The position numbers and the translations under genes are program-made. A stretch of 64,000 bases of DNA. Origin: Closterium sp. Naga37s-1 (taxonomy: Eukaryota; Streptophyta; Zygnematophyceae; Desmidiales; Closteriaceae). Below are positions 1 to 11,215 of this stretch, in pieces. The stretch lies in contig CANJKZ010000182.1 in assembly GCA_947471745.1 (NCBI GenBank), positions 62,001-126,000 on the forward strand. The letters are read 5' to 3'. Under the pieces are notes generated by a model. The model had not been told where the DNA came from and ran no database searches. It was given only the letters and a program-made list of their open reading frames with translations. Position 1 is the stretch's first letter; each line of letters starts with the position of its first letter.

Positions 1-1897
1 GGGATAAGGCCTTAGAAGGGAGAAAGGAGGGGCAGCAAGAGAGCCTGACGGCGTTGGAGTGAGAACCGTCGTCCTGCAGGTGGATGGTCTCTATCTCCAT
101 GCGCAGCTGGGGAGGGGGGAAGGGGGTGGAGAGGAGGGAGCTAACAGGGAGAGCTAACAGGGAGCCCGAAGGCGTTGGAGTGAGAACCGTCGTCCTGCAG
201 GTGGATGGTCTCTATCTCCATGCGCAGCTGGGGAGATAGGGTGGGTGGGGGGGGGGAGGAGGGTGGAAGGGGCAGACGTTGTACAAGGGTGAAAGGAGGG
301 ATGACACAAGAGCCCCCTTCAGGTGACTTTTGAGTCGACTCAAAAGTCACCTCGTTTTGAGTCGACTCAGGAGGGGAAGACGTTGTACAAGGGTGAAAGG
401 AGGGATGACACAAGAGCCCCTTTCAGACACCAGGGGGGGAACCGTCGTCCTGCAGGTGAATGGTCTCAATCTCCATGCGCATTTGGGGAGAGGGGGTGGG
501 GGGAGGGGGGAACGGGGAAGAGTAGGTTCTAGAAGGGCGAAAGGAGAGGCACAAGACAACCCCATGGCGTTGGGGTGCGAGCCGTTGTCCTGCAGGTGAT
601 TGGTGTCTATCTCCATGAGTGAGTGGGGAAGAGGAAAGGGGATGAGGGTGATGAGGGTGATGAGGGTGATGAGGGTGATGAGGGTGATAGGGGATGGGAC
701 GGCAACACATGCATGCATGGCCGACATGCACCTTGCTAAAGAAGGGGATGGTGATGATGGTGCGGAAGTAGGGGTAGTTGATCCAGCTCTTCTCATCCAC
801 CACCAGAGCCGATGGCGGCACCAGCCGGTTCACCTGCATGCGTGCAAACGGCACATGCACGCGAGCGAGCCAGGTGAAGAGCACACAGCGCATGCGCACA
901 GCACAACACATGCACGAAAGAAAAAAAAAAAGCCTTTGGATCAATTCGTCGTTACGCAGGCACTGAGCGTGCAGAGCAAGCACGTCAATCAGCCGGATAA
1001 GTATTGAGTAGTACTGAGAGGAAGAGAGTAGCATTGAGTGCGCGGTTGCTGTGGTGGGTACCCACCCAATCAGGGAGGCGGTTGCCGAGGCGGAAGAGGC
1101 TGTGCGTGAAGAGCCCCTCCCCGTGCTGCTCGTGGTAGTAGGGCGTTGATGACAGCAGCTGGGGGAGAGAGAGGTAGTGCGGGAAAAAAGTGTGATGACA
1201 GGTAGCAGCGCGTGCAGAAGGAGGGGAGAATTGGGAGGACTCGAAGCAGGGAACTGGGTAGGGACTCAAAGCAGCGAGAGGGGGAGGGGTGGAGGGACAG
1301 AGAGGGCAGGGAGGGGAGGCAGGGAAGGGAGGGTGGGGAGTGAGGGGAGGGAGGGGAGGGAGGGGAGGGAGGGGAGGGAGGGGAGGGAGGGGGGCGACTG
1401 ACAGTGCCGCCCTGGCCGGGTTCCGTGGCATCCTCGTTGGTGCGCCAGTTGGCGTAGCGCTGCCCGCGCTTGAACTCCTCCACTGCGCGCACTCCCCCGC
1501 CCCGCACTCCCCCGCCCCCCGCCGCGCGCGGCCCGTGGCGTCCCGTTCCATCCCGTTCCGCCCCGTGCCATGCCATTTCATTTTCACGCCATGCCATACC
1601 ATGCCATGACATGACATGCCATGCCATGCCCGGAATGTGCAGGGAGAAGGACTTGAAGGAATCAGCAAGGAAAGAACCAGGGGAAAGGAGAAGGAGCTGA
1701 GGACATGGAGGGAGCGCGAAGGGGAGGGGAGGCGGAAGAACAATCAGTTGCTTATTCAGTCCAGATCCCAGGAGCGCTTCGGCGCCCCATCGTTTTCCGC
1801 GTATCCACCCGTCCTCCACATTTCTCCCGCCGACCCACCCCCCCTGACACGCACATGTGAAGGGCAGCACGATGCGCAGCTCCGTTAGATGCACCAT
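1..1897 (-). CDS. Phosphatidylinositol transfer protein (PITP domain), 3' part outside window
   Basis: This gene encodes the N-terminal part of a START-like class I PITP domain, which carries phosphatidylinositol or phosphatidylcholine between membranes. Read on the minus strand, the exons are 1897-1855 (MVHLTELRIVLPFT), 1482-1403 (EEFKRGQRYANW), 1158-1066 (TPYYHEQHGEGLFTHSLFRL), 833-732 (PPSALVVDEKSW, YPYFRTI) and then a MEIETIHLQDDG exon present in several copies. These align in order with the family signatures: T-E-x-R-I-x-L-P, V-E-E-Y/F, HLGSRLP-W, ALVVEEKAW-N-YPY and IEIETRYLPDNG. Intron phases (1,0,0,0) join without a frame break. Start: the first ATG in frame with exon 1, three residues before LTELRI. 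The lipid-binding C-terminal half should lie left of base 1. Family identity is firm; which copy of the last exon is spliced in is not. Confidence 0.78.
50..620 (-). repeat. Four copies of the PITP MEIETIHLQDDG exon start
   Basis: The first 55-60 bases of the PITP fifth exon occur at about 106-50, 226-170, 477-430 and 617-555 (minus strand). The copies ending at 106 and 226 have a clean C-rich tract and a CCCCAG acceptor. The copy at 477 has lost the AG, and the copy at 617 encodes MEIDTNHLQDNG with no obvious acceptor. None has a convincing donor, so these look like acceptor-anchored fragments upstream of a full exon outside the window. Confidence 0.75.
641..692. repeat. 9-bp minisatellite (gtgatgagg)
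   Basis: Five to six direct copies of a 9-bp unit, in the PITP intron between the YPYFRTI exon and the exon-fragment array. Confidence 0.85.
1330..1394. repeat. (GGGAGGGAG)n purine tract
   Basis: Pure purine simple repeat in the PITP intron between exons 2 and 3. The same repeat type flanks the second copy of PITP exon 2 at 7915-8000. Confidence 0.85.
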
Positions 1898-2874
1898 TGA
1901 CACGGTGTCAGCGCTGTATTTGGCCTTGCAGTAGTATAAGGGACTGCGTAAGCGGCTGCGGCTGGGATGGAGCAGCTGCTTGCAGGTTAACTACTTTAAA
2001 TCGCGGATCCTAAATCGCGTAAATTCGAACTCGGGGCCCTAATCTGCGTAATTTGCGTAATATGCGATAGAACGTGCGTGAAATTAGGCGATTATGAGAT
2101 AGGCGAGAGGTACAAAATGTTTTTGTGAGTCCATTTCATGAGCCCGTGGGAAGTGGCAAGTCAGACAAGGAAGAGTGCCGTCTACTAGATAAGCAGGACT
2201 CCGTTAGAAATGAAGCTGGCTGACAGCTCGAGGTACTGTCAGGCTGCCAGCTAGAGCTGATTAGGCGGAACCTCAATGTGGGCGATTATCGCAATGTGGG
2301 CGATTATCGCAATGTGGGCGAAGCGTCTGTACCGTTATCGCGCAACCTCAGAAAGTTCCGCGCGGCTATATCTGTGAATTGGGTTGGGAAATTGGTGCGC
2401 AGGGAAGGGCATGTGGGGCGCGGAAGCAATTTTGGGGAGTGGAAGCTGGTTGAGTGTGGTAGTGCAAATTACAGAAATGGCGCGAATGGGCGCACGAGGG
2501 GGAACAAGCTGGAGGGAGTTTGGGGGGCTGCATTTACGATGCTGAGTTGCCGAGCCAATCAGGCGGCTGGTGGAATTTGACTGGCGAGAGAACCTGCCAC
2601 GTGGAAGTCGCGGTAGTCTCCACGTTTAGCTTCTTGCAGTGCTGTAACAGGTTCCTTCCAACGGTATTCGTACATTATCTGATACACTATTCGCACAATA
2701 ACGTTAAAATACACCCTAACTCTACTCATCTATATGTAGTATAAGACAACTACGGTAGGCTTCTGTAATGAGTCTGCATACAATACCTAATGCTTATTTC
2801 CACCCCATAGCCCAGAATTCACTAAAATACAGTTGACATCCTTCCTTAGTCAGGTCTCGCAAGAGCACATATGA
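1898..2874. other. Intergenic region upstream of PITP and downstream of paralogue A
   Basis: No convincing gene. There is a threefold 17-bp repeat (gcaatgtgggcgattat) at 2274-2320 and a run of short related words near 2000-2090. PITP on the minus strand should have its promoter here, and paralogue A ends its 3' UTR here. Confidence 0.5.
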
Positions 2875-5719
2875 CTAGTGAAGTTTCACATGGCACTTGT
2901 TCTTCTTGATCATCCCATCCACCTTCTTCACCAGCCCTTCATAGCTGGTCACCACCTTCACCTTGGCTCCAGACAGCTGCGGGTAAATCCTCTCATATGC
3001 CCTGCCTTTCACCTCCTGACCCTCACGAAAGTATATTATATTCTTTCCACCAAAGAAGCTCTCCACTATGCTGCCCCCTCCCTGCACACTCACAAAACAC
3101 ACACTCCGTGCCAGCATCCTGAACTGCACGACATTGAACCCCAAGTCTGGCCACCGCTTTTGAAGATTTTGCATGATCTGAAGCCGTGGATTCTCCCCAA
3201 ACCGCTTCTGTAACGCCTCATAGTCCCCCAAATCTGTGCCGTCCTTAATAACCTGCCGATGGTCTGACTCCAATGACATCCCCGGGTTGTTGTACAACAC
3301 ATAAAATCCCGCCTCTAAATACGCGCCAACAATTCCCAATAAAGTCGGTAAATCAATGAAATTCACTGGTGAATGGCCCCACTCCCGCTCGTATTTATTC
3401 CCAATAACTACCAATCGGGATCCCTTGGGAATCTCCGGCCATACAGGGGGAAGCTTCCTGAAGTAGTAAGCAAGAGGGGGCGGCTGCCAGGTTGGAGGGA
3501 TGTGACTATAATGAATGCCACCAGGAAACCCGTATGCAGCGACATTGTCCTTCATGTCACTGCGATGACACGTGGCGTCGTCTGTGTGGTTGGGGCTGAA
3601 GTAGTAAAGTGAGGCCAAGGAATGCCGCCCGCAGGAGGTGGTGGAGCGGAGGGAGCCGTTGAGATGGTGCCAGTAGGCGAATGGGAGGACGGCGATTAAC
3701 TCGTACCCAAACTCGCCCTGAAAGAAGATGTCCACCCCACCCGTGCCACCCATGCCATCCTTGCCATTCTTCTCACCTGTAGCATCCTGACCATCATCCT
3801 GGGATTGGGGGGGTAGCTGTGGTTGCATGGGGGGGTTGAGGGGATGTGCTGGTGTTTCTGTTGTCTCGACAGCTTCTGCAGTTATGGTTTCCACTGCTGC
3901 GGCTATTTCTTGCGCTGCCGCTGCTTCTTCTGTTTCTGCTGCTGTTTCTTCCGATGTTGCCGCCTCTTTCATTGCCGTCACTTCTGTTGGAGTTTCTTGT
4001 GACGCTGTCCCTGCTTTCACCACCCCTTCCATTGCCTCTGACTCGTCTTTCCCATAACCCAACACCTCTCCATCACCCTCCCCACTTCCCCCCTCTCTGC
4101 CAGTGCGGCTCCCTCTCCCTCTCACCCATCTCCCTTCTTCCTCCTCTCCTCCACCCATCTCCCCATCCTCTCCAGAATTTACTCTCCTTTTCCCATCTGC
4201 TGCTACCCCATCCACCAGTTCCCCCCGCTCTGCTGCGGCCCCCTTCACTTGTCCGCTTCCCCCGACCCTGTTCCCCGTCGCTTCCGCCGTGGTCCGCACC
4301 ACCAAGCTATCCATACCCAGCCCCGCCCTTACTTGCGCCCTTTCTCCGCGCCGTCCCCCCGTATGGCAGCCCCAAATGCGCCATGGAGCGACGCCGACGC
4401 TTCCGCCGTCCCCCGATGCTGCGCGACGGAGGAACTGGCGCAATGAGACTGTGTCGGCGGCATAAGCGGAAGAATGGTCGGCGGACTCTTCCCCTGTGAG
4501 GGAACGTTGGGAAGACACGCAGAAGAGAAATCGTGGGAGAGTCGTTACGGGAATCGAGAGGGATGAAACAGCGGGAAGAATCAACGAAGAGCGATCAAGA
4601 AAAGCAGAAGGGTGGATATTCGTGCTACGTGGCTCGTACACCGCAATTTGTGCCTCGAGTTTTCTCGTCATTTTTGTTCCAATAGTCGAACAGCCACAGA
4701 TGATTCGAGCGGGCACTTCAAGCGGGCACGCGGGCAAGGCCTCAAAGTGCAATCGCGCGAACTCACGGGCGGGCAAGACATGGGATCGCATCAGCGCGCA
4801 CTCACAGGCGGGCAAGACATGGAATCGCATCAGCGCGCACTCACAGGCGGGCAAGACATGGAATCGCATCAGCGCGCACTCACAGGCGGGCAAGACATGG
4901 GATCGCATCAGCGCGCACTCACAGGCGGGAAAGACATGGAATCGCATCAGCGCGCACTCACAGGCGGGCAAGACATGGAATCGCATCAGCGCGCACTCAC
5001 AGGCGGGATGGGCGGCGTCGAGCGGCGGATCGACCATGCAGTCAAGAGGCGAGCCTGGCGCGCGGGTGCGTGCGCACAAGGGGCGTGGCGGGGAAACGAC
5101 AGGAGCGAAAGGGGGGAAAAGGGCGAAGCGGAATGAGGGGAACGAGGCGAATGGGCAAGGAGAGGGGACCGTCCCTTTTCCCCGTGACGGGAGATGACGA
5201 TCTCAAAAGTTTGACATTGTATGATGCAATTGATGCTCACGATGCGTGTGTCACCTTTGAGAATTCTCTGCAGTGATGCAACTAATGCTGACGTGTACGT
5301 AGAAGAGGAGAATGGAAAATGGAGGGAAAGTGGGGAAGACTCGGCGTGCTAATTTTACCCGAGAAGAAGATTTTAGCAGTTAGTGACGCAGTGACGACGG
5401 CCAGCATCAACCAGCATAGGAGTCTCTTAGCGCCTCCGCGGACAAATCCCTTAGAGACTAGCAGGGTCAACCAGAACGGTTTTCCAGAGGGCGGCAGAAT
5501 CGCGCGATCGCAGCAATCGACATTCTCGAGGCCACTCGAACATTCATTTTCCTCGTCGGAGTACATCCGATGCCGCTCGATGCCGCTTTTGCAACAGGCG
5601 ATGCCCGTATGGTTACATCCTATAGCGCTTCGCTCGCCGTTTACTGGCATTCCGTTCTCGACAGCAGCGTCCCAGGAGCGCTTGGAACAGCGCGGACCAT
5701 GATTAGCCGTCCGATCCAT
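2875..5719 (-). CDS. Glycosyltransferase-like type II membrane protein, paralogue A
   Basis: Two exons: 5719-5359 and 4493-2875, about 659 aa. Exon 1 starts MDRTANHGPRCSKR; this start is shared with paralogue C (MERTVNFGARCSKR). It ends in one hydrophobic segment (KRLLCWLMLAVVTASL, residues about 97-115) after a basic R-G-G-A-K-R, as in a type II signal anchor. Exon 2 begins at a CTCACAG acceptor. It encodes a low-complexity acidic/Ala stem and, from about residue 373, the conserved core: FGYELIAVLPFAYWHHLNGS, YFSPNH, VNFIDLPTLL, GFYVLYNNPG and a terminal FVSVQGGGSIVESFFGG followed by IIYFREG. The anchor-stem-catalytic layout and the SVQGG region resemble Golgi GT-B glycosyltransferases, but I cannot name the family or the substrate. 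Both introns and proteins of A, B and C match in phase (phase 1). Confidence 0.72.
4755..5015. repeat. 39-bp minisatellite in the intron of paralogue A
   Basis: About seven near-identical 39-bp units (core ggcgggcaagacatgg, tcgcatcagcgcgcactcaca) lie inside the intron 4494-5358. The unit length is a multiple of three, so the intron stays open in the exon-2 frame up to 5079. The resulting ALMRFHVLPACEC repeat is probably not translated, because the two exons splice in phase without it. Confidence 0.85.
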
Positions 5720-7340
5720 ACGAGGAAAAATATTTATCGTGAAGGAAAATAGTATGGAGAAAAAGGAATATTGCGTTGTGATGTGGTCAAATGCGGGCTG
5801 TGCTTGGGGTGGGGAAAAGGCGGGGTGTTCCGTGTGAGGGAGGGCTATTTCTGAGGCAAGAATAGTAGAAATGGACTGAACGGATTTCACCAAGACCGAG
5901 GGTGCGGGGGAAGAAGCGACCGCGTCGCGTTAAACGATGGCGGCGGCGATGTGGTTTGGAAAGGCGAAGGGGCCAAGGTTGACGGATTCCTCATGCGATT
6001 GGTGGAATTTTCCAAATTTGGGGACAGCTGGTTCGGCACCTTCACCGAACCTAAGCCGTTGGGGGTTCATCGTGGATATGTCCCCCTGACAAGGCTCTGG
6101 CTGTAAACGCGAGTGAAGAGGCGGGCAGAGGTTTTTGACTTCCAAGTTTTTGTACTTCCAAGTTTTTAGGTAGTCCTGTTGCAAACTGCGCCAAATACTT
6201 GCAAAGTGGAATGTCATCAAGAAACGAAGCACTGTACTCCCCTGCCCTACAGCAAGTCCTATCCACCAGGGCAGAAATTGGGTAAGGTTCGTGCTGCATC
6301 TAAAGGCACCGCAATTGTTCGGCCCGAAGCAGCGGCTTGTTGGCCCTTTTGTGGCCCTAGTTTGTCAGGCTTGGTTGGTTGACACAGCAGCCCTGCTAGT
6401 GTTTGAACGACGTGACGTGATGTCGGAGCGTGCGGGTGATGCGATACGCGACTCGTGATGCGGAGTGTACCACCCTGTCGTCCTGTCGTAACCGCGTGGT
6501 TCTTGCGACATCTTGCGATCACTGCGATCCTTGACGACCCTTGAAAGTGAAAGGCGACCATGAGCTCCCTGAGGAGGAGCTGTTGATTTGCAGCCAGCTC
6601 TCCGAGAGGAAACTGTATCATATGAACATACTGTATCACTCTGCACTTATACGCCCCTAGCTCCCGACTGTTTCTATATAATGAAGAGGGTACAAACAAG
6701 CACAAACCAAGCCCATTGAGTCATATTCATGCTTCTTTTCAAGCTACCGCAAATGCCATCATCGCCCAAATCGTGGCTCCCTCTTCTATACCTTTCCACC
6801 AGCCCATTTACCTACAGCACTCTTGGGAAGAGAAGTGTACGAAGAAAGCACACTGACTTTGATATAATAAAGGCCTTATACACATGCCTTTATGCCGAAT
6901 TCGGAGTTTGATCTCATTTACTAGTGGGCAGTACTGGGTTTGATGCGAGACAAACAAAGAACTCCGCAATAATGCGATACAGATCACAAATAAATACTGG
7001 TAGCAGCTGGTGCGAAGGACCTGCATTTCGCCTCCATATTCCGTCCACATAGCGTCTTCTGTACCTTGTTACCAGAAAACAGGATCGAGAATGGGCCGGT
7101 TTGCTGGCCACAAGTGAAGAGGCGGAGGATGGAAGGTCCATGCACAGCCTGCCAGCACCAAACAAAGAGACTAGCCTAGCAGCAAAATGAAAGAAAAGGA
7201 AAGAGAACAAATCCAAGGACAGTCAAAGAAGCATGCGGGCTGCCTCGGCGCAGCAGCTGTCAGCGCGAATGCCAGAAGGAAACTTCTGGGAAGGAGCCAC
7301 GGGGTGTATGGCGTGCTGCTGCGGGCGAGGCGTGATGTGG
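5720..7340. other. Upstream flank of paralogue A, duplicated upstream of C
   Basis: No supported gene. Segments near 6500-6530 (cttgcgacatcttgcgatca) and 7040-7215 (aatgggccggtttgctgg, gaagaggcggaggatggaag) recur at 22930-22955 and 23240-23395 upstream of paralogue C. Weaker matches at 19830-20060 lie in the flank of B. The tandem duplication therefore carried at least 1.4 kb upstream of the start codon. Whether the conserved blocks are promoter or an older gene remnant is unclear. Confidence 0.6.
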
Positions 7341-7349
7341 AACTGTCAT

Positions 7350-7610
7350 TGGTGCATGGGGCATGGGGCATGGGGCATGGGGCATGGGGCATGGGGGATG
7401 GGGCATGGGGCATGGGGCATGGGGCATGGCGCATGGGGCATGGGGCATGGCGCATGGGGCATGGGGCATGGGGCATGGGGCATGGCGCATGGGGCATGGG
7501 GCATGGGGCATGGCGCATGGGGCATGGGGCATGGGGCATGGCGCATGGGCATGGGGCGTGGGGCATGGCGCATGGGGCATGGGGCGTGGGGCATGGCGCA
7601 TGGGGCACAA
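7350..7610. repeat. (GGGGCAT)n heptamer array
   Basis: About 36 copies of a 7-bp unit with ggcgcat variants. Being open in several frames, it produces long artificial ORFs on both strands (HGAWGMG / PHAPCPM). I treat these as non-coding. Confidence 0.85.
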
Positions 7611-7879
7611 AGCACGGGGTACGAAGTATGGGAACATGGGGCCTGGGATATGGGGCGCAAGGGAATGGGGTAGGCAAATGGAAACAGCGGGGGCAGAAGA
7701 ACTGGCCACATGACACACAGAACACAGCCGGCGCAGACTCTTGGCACTGCTGCAGTGCCGCACTGCCACCTCCTTCTGACTTCTCTCCCCCACCCTGCTG
7801 CCCGCCCTGCTGCTGCATGCCCTGGTGCTGCGTGCGTGCAGTGCAGAGGGGGCACAGCAGTGGGGGCTGCTCGAAGCAG

Positions 7880-8225
7880 AGGGAGAGCGGATGACCCAGG
7901 TCTGGATGAAGGGGAGGGGAGGGGAGGGAGGGGAGGGAGGGGAGGGAGGGGAGGGAGGGGAGGGAGGGGAGGGAGCGGAGGGAGGGGAGGGAGGGGAAGG
8001 AGGGCCGTGGCCGCCCTGGCCGGGCTCCGTGGCATCCTCGTTGGCGTAGCGCTGCCCGCGCTTGAACTCCTCCACTGCGCACAACCCCGCACTCCCCCAC
8101 CCCTCCCCCTCCCTCCCCCCCCCTCCCCCCCCGACGCGCGTCCCGTGCGGCCCGTTCCATCCCATCCCGCCCCGTGACATGCCATGATATGCCACGCAAG
8201 GTCATGCCATGCCATGCCGGGACTC
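7880..8225 (-). pseudogene. Stray copy of PITP exon 2 with intron flanks
   Basis: The minus strand of 8075-8005 repeats PITP exon 2 (EEFKRGQRYAN, EDATEPGQGG) with its GCGCAG acceptor. It lacks the 12 bases encoding WRTN, removed between two short direct repeats. The flanks also match: the (GGGAG)n tract on one side and the CCCG-rich plus ATGCC-repeat DNA on the other correspond to 1265-1640. This is a DNA-level duplication of about 350 bp. No other PITP exon is nearby, so it is presumably non-functional. Confidence 0.75.
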
Positions 8226-8412
8226 AAATATGTTGCACATGCACAGATTTCATTCAAGCTGTAGTTTACAAGGACAACTCGGACCTTAATCGTCTGCATA
8301 CATACAGTACCGTATTAGCCTTGCCCCTCTGCCTAACCCAGATTCCCATCCAGGTACAGTTGACGTCCTTTCTGAATGACGCTCTCTCCTGGTCCTGCAC
8401 GGAATCACATGG

Positions 8413-10191
8413 CTATTGCTGTTGTGCATAGCACTTGTTGCTCTTGATCATCCCGTGCACCTTCCTCGCCAGCCCCTTATAGCTGGTTACCACCCTCATC
8501 TTCACTCCCGACAGCCGAGGGTAAATCCGTTCGTATGCCCCGATTTCAAACTCATGCCCCTCACGAAAATAGACGATATGGGTGCCGCCAAAGTAGCTCT
8601 GGAGTGTACAGCCCCCTCCCTGCACACTCACGAAACACGCACTCCGCGCCAGCATCCTGAACTGCACATCGTTGAAACTCAATCCCGGCCACCGCTTCTG
8701 GAGGTTCTGCATGATCTGGAACCGTGGATTCTCCCCAAACCGCTGCTGCAGCGCCTCATAATCTCCCAAGTCCTTTTCATCACGGACCACCTGCCAGGCG
8801 TCAAACTGCAGCGACATTCCCGGGTTGTTGTACACCACATAAAAACCAGCCTTCAAAAACGAGTCGACGATTGTCAGTAGAGTTGGTAAATCGATAAAAT
8901 TTACCGGTGCGTGTTTGTATTCCCGCTCGTATTTATTCCCGATAACCACCAGCTGGGATCCCATAGAAATCTCTGGCCACACGGAAGGAAGCTTCCTGAA
9001 GTGGTTGGCAAGAGGGGGTGCCTGCCAGGCTGGCGGGAATTTACCTCCATAAAAGCCATGCATCGCATCCTTGAAATCCTTGCCGGCTCGATGACACGTA
9101 GCATTGTCTGTGTGGTTGGGGCTGAAGTAGTAGAGCAGAGACAAGGAGTCACGCCCACATGAGGTGGTGGAGCGGAGTGAGCCGTTCAGATGGTGCCAGT
9201 AGGCCAGTGGGAGGACGGTGAGTAGCTCGTAACCGAATTCCACTGTATACGAGATGTCCACCCCATCCTGAGCGCCATGGCTATGCCGACCTTCCTGGAC
9301 TTCCTGGTCGCCTTGGTGGACGGTGCGCCTATACTGCTCCGCTGCTTCTCCTGATGCTGCTTCTACTTTTGCAGCTGCGGCTTCCAGTGCGGCTTCCTTT
9401 GCGGCTGCTTTAAGCGCTGGGGTGGGGAGGACAGGTGCGGATGTAGGGACGGCGGAGGGGAATGAGGGGGGGTGAGGTGTAGGAAAGGTTGGAATGGGCG
9501 GAGGGAAGGGACAGACGACGATCTATACCGCGTATAGATCCAATCTGTCCCAATTTCGTCCCCAAAAGCGCCGGAAATATGCTTTGCGGACAAAATCATG
9601 TGCCATCAAATCATGTATGCTGCTGCAAAGTTATTTTTATAGCCAATACGATCACCACCAATGTGAAACGGCATCAGCCAAACTGCCAGTTCAGCCATTC
9701 AATCCATCCAGTGAATCAGGGTCTGAATGGCGGAAATGTATCCCAAGAGCCTGAACTCCCGCACGGCGGAGGAGGCTAGAAATGGAGATAGCGGAAAGAA
9801 AAAAAGAAGCTACCCTTCGTTACTACCCACATCACGGAAAAGGCAAGCCCCGAAAATGACGTATTCGTGACTTTGGGCTTGTGGTCTTCTGGGAGCTGCT
9901 TGGGACGTGTGTGTGAGTGTGTTTTTTTTTGTAGGAAATGCACTTGCCTTTTCCGCGATGCAATAATAGAGTTCTCGCAGTTAAAGCAGCGATGACGGCC
10001 AGCATCAGCCACCAGAGCAATCGCTTCGCGCCTCCGCGGACGAAGCCGCGGCTATTCGAGTCTACTAGTAGCTCCGTCAGCCGACAAAAAATGTTTCTTC
10101 CCTCGGCACTCTCGTCGCTCTCCACTCCTAAGAGCGCCTTTTCTGAATCGAGCTTTATTTGCTGCTTGTGACAATGCCGCCGGGGAGCCAT
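8413..10191 (-). CDS. Glycosyltransferase-like type II membrane protein, paralogue B
   Basis: Two exons, 10191-9948 and 9416-8413, about 415 aa; the shortest stem of the three paralogues. Exon 1 (MAPRRHCHKQ start) ends in R-G-G-A-K-R and the anchor LLWWLMLAVIAALTA (residues about 60-76). The only donor giving the phase shared with A and C is AAAAG|GCAAGT, a GC-AG intron. Exon 2 starts after CACCCCAG with an Ala/Lys/Glu stem (KAAAKEAALEAAAAKVEAA), then the conserved core: EFGYELLTVLPLAYWHHLNG, YFSPNH, FVSVQGGGCTLQSYFGG. The core keeps every block seen in A and C, so the protein may be functional. The start is the first Met giving a short cytosolic tail. The upstream DNA is a 52-bp repeat and then the Copia insertion about 420 bp from the start codon, which may affect expression. 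Confidence 0.68.
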
Positions 10192-10272
10192 CAGAAGGGC
10201 TACGGTAGCGATCCCAGAAAAAAGGGGGCGAGGGAGCGGCATCAACAGAATGCCGCACGAAAGACTCTTTAG

Positions 10273-10395
10273 TGACAGTGACAGTCTCCGCACAGTGAGA
10301 ATCGGATTCCGCACTGAAGATCCCCGACAGTGACAGTCTCCGCACAGAGAGAATCGGATTCCGCACTGAAGATCCCCGACAGTGACAGTCTCGGA
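10273..10395. repeat. 52-bp tandem repeat upstream of paralogue B
   Basis: Two full units and a partial third, with gacagtctccgcacag at 10280, 10332 and 10384 (partial). It lies 80-200 bp upstream of the B start codon. Confidence 0.85.
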
Positions 10396-10607
10396 GGACA
10401 ACCGTTCCGAGACTTACCGTAAGGCAAAAGTGGGATGGAGAAGTGGTGAGCGGGAGTGCATTCGACTTGACACACTCTCGCTTGACGCCAGACGGAATCG
10501 GAGTTTACAAGAAACTGACGTAGCCTTCTGGAAGTTCGACGGATCCCAGCCAGGCTGTAAGCTGCCGCGCAAGTTGATGTACTGCTGTCATCGATTGTCC
10601 TCGTTTC

Positions 10608-11215
10608 TGTTGCAGTGAACTGTGGCTGCTGCTCATTTGGTCTCCTCTTTCATAGACATGAGCATGGTAGTGTCTTGCATGGCTTTACGGATGCGGATTG
10701 GGCAGGTCCATTTTCAAAGCGTAAATCCACGGGAGGCTACATGTTTGTGATGGCGGGAGCAGCGATTTCTTGGCAATCGAAGAAGCAAGGCTGTGTGGCA
10801 CTATCTTCAACGGAAGCGGAGTACATGGCTGTGACGCAAGGAGCAAGAGAGGCTGTGTGGTTGCGAGGGTTGCTGATGGAGTTGGGTCTTCCCCAGCTTG
10901 AGCCGACCGTTCTCCACATTGACAACACGTCGGCAATCGCCTTGAGCAAGAACCCGGTCTATCATGGACGCACCAAGCATATTGATACCCAGTATCACTA
11001 CATTCGGGAGCTGATTAAGAACAAGGTTGTGACACCGGTCTACTGCAGCACCACGGACCAGGCTGCTGATTTTCTGACTAAGATACTTCCACGGCACCTA
11101 TTCGTCCTTGGACGCCACCGTGTTGGATTGGTGCCGCTCGAGTCTCTTGAGTCCTTCTCCACTGCTGTCCCTTCCGCTCCTTCGTCTCGCTCTGAGGGTC
11201 AGCAGTGCGGGGGGG
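10608..11215 (+). pseudogene. Deleted first Copia copy: LTR stub plus RNase H end
   Basis: Bases 10608-10634 equal the first 27 bp of the LTR. Bases 10635-11215 equal 17495-18075 of the intact copy at the same length, with one difference seen (catagacatg against catggacatg). The breakpoint has a 2-bp overlap (tc). The remaining reading frame covers only the RNase H domain (FTDADWAG ... SSTEAEYMA). Confidence 0.9.

Noticed and set aside
4755..5015. CRISPR-like direct repeats (also 7350-7610, 33765-34020, 54310-54605)
   Set aside because: The repeats are contiguous with no unique spacers, in introns of a eukaryotic genome: minisatellites.
4496..5197. Plus-strand ORF with a repeated SQAGKTWNRISAH unit
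   Set aside because: A by-product of the 39-bp intron minisatellite opposite paralogue A; no other support.
7187..8299. Long overlapping ORFs with HGAWGMG or PHAPCPM repeats on both strands
   Set aside because: They are translations of a heptamer repeat that is open in several frames, with no start context, splice structure or family similarity.
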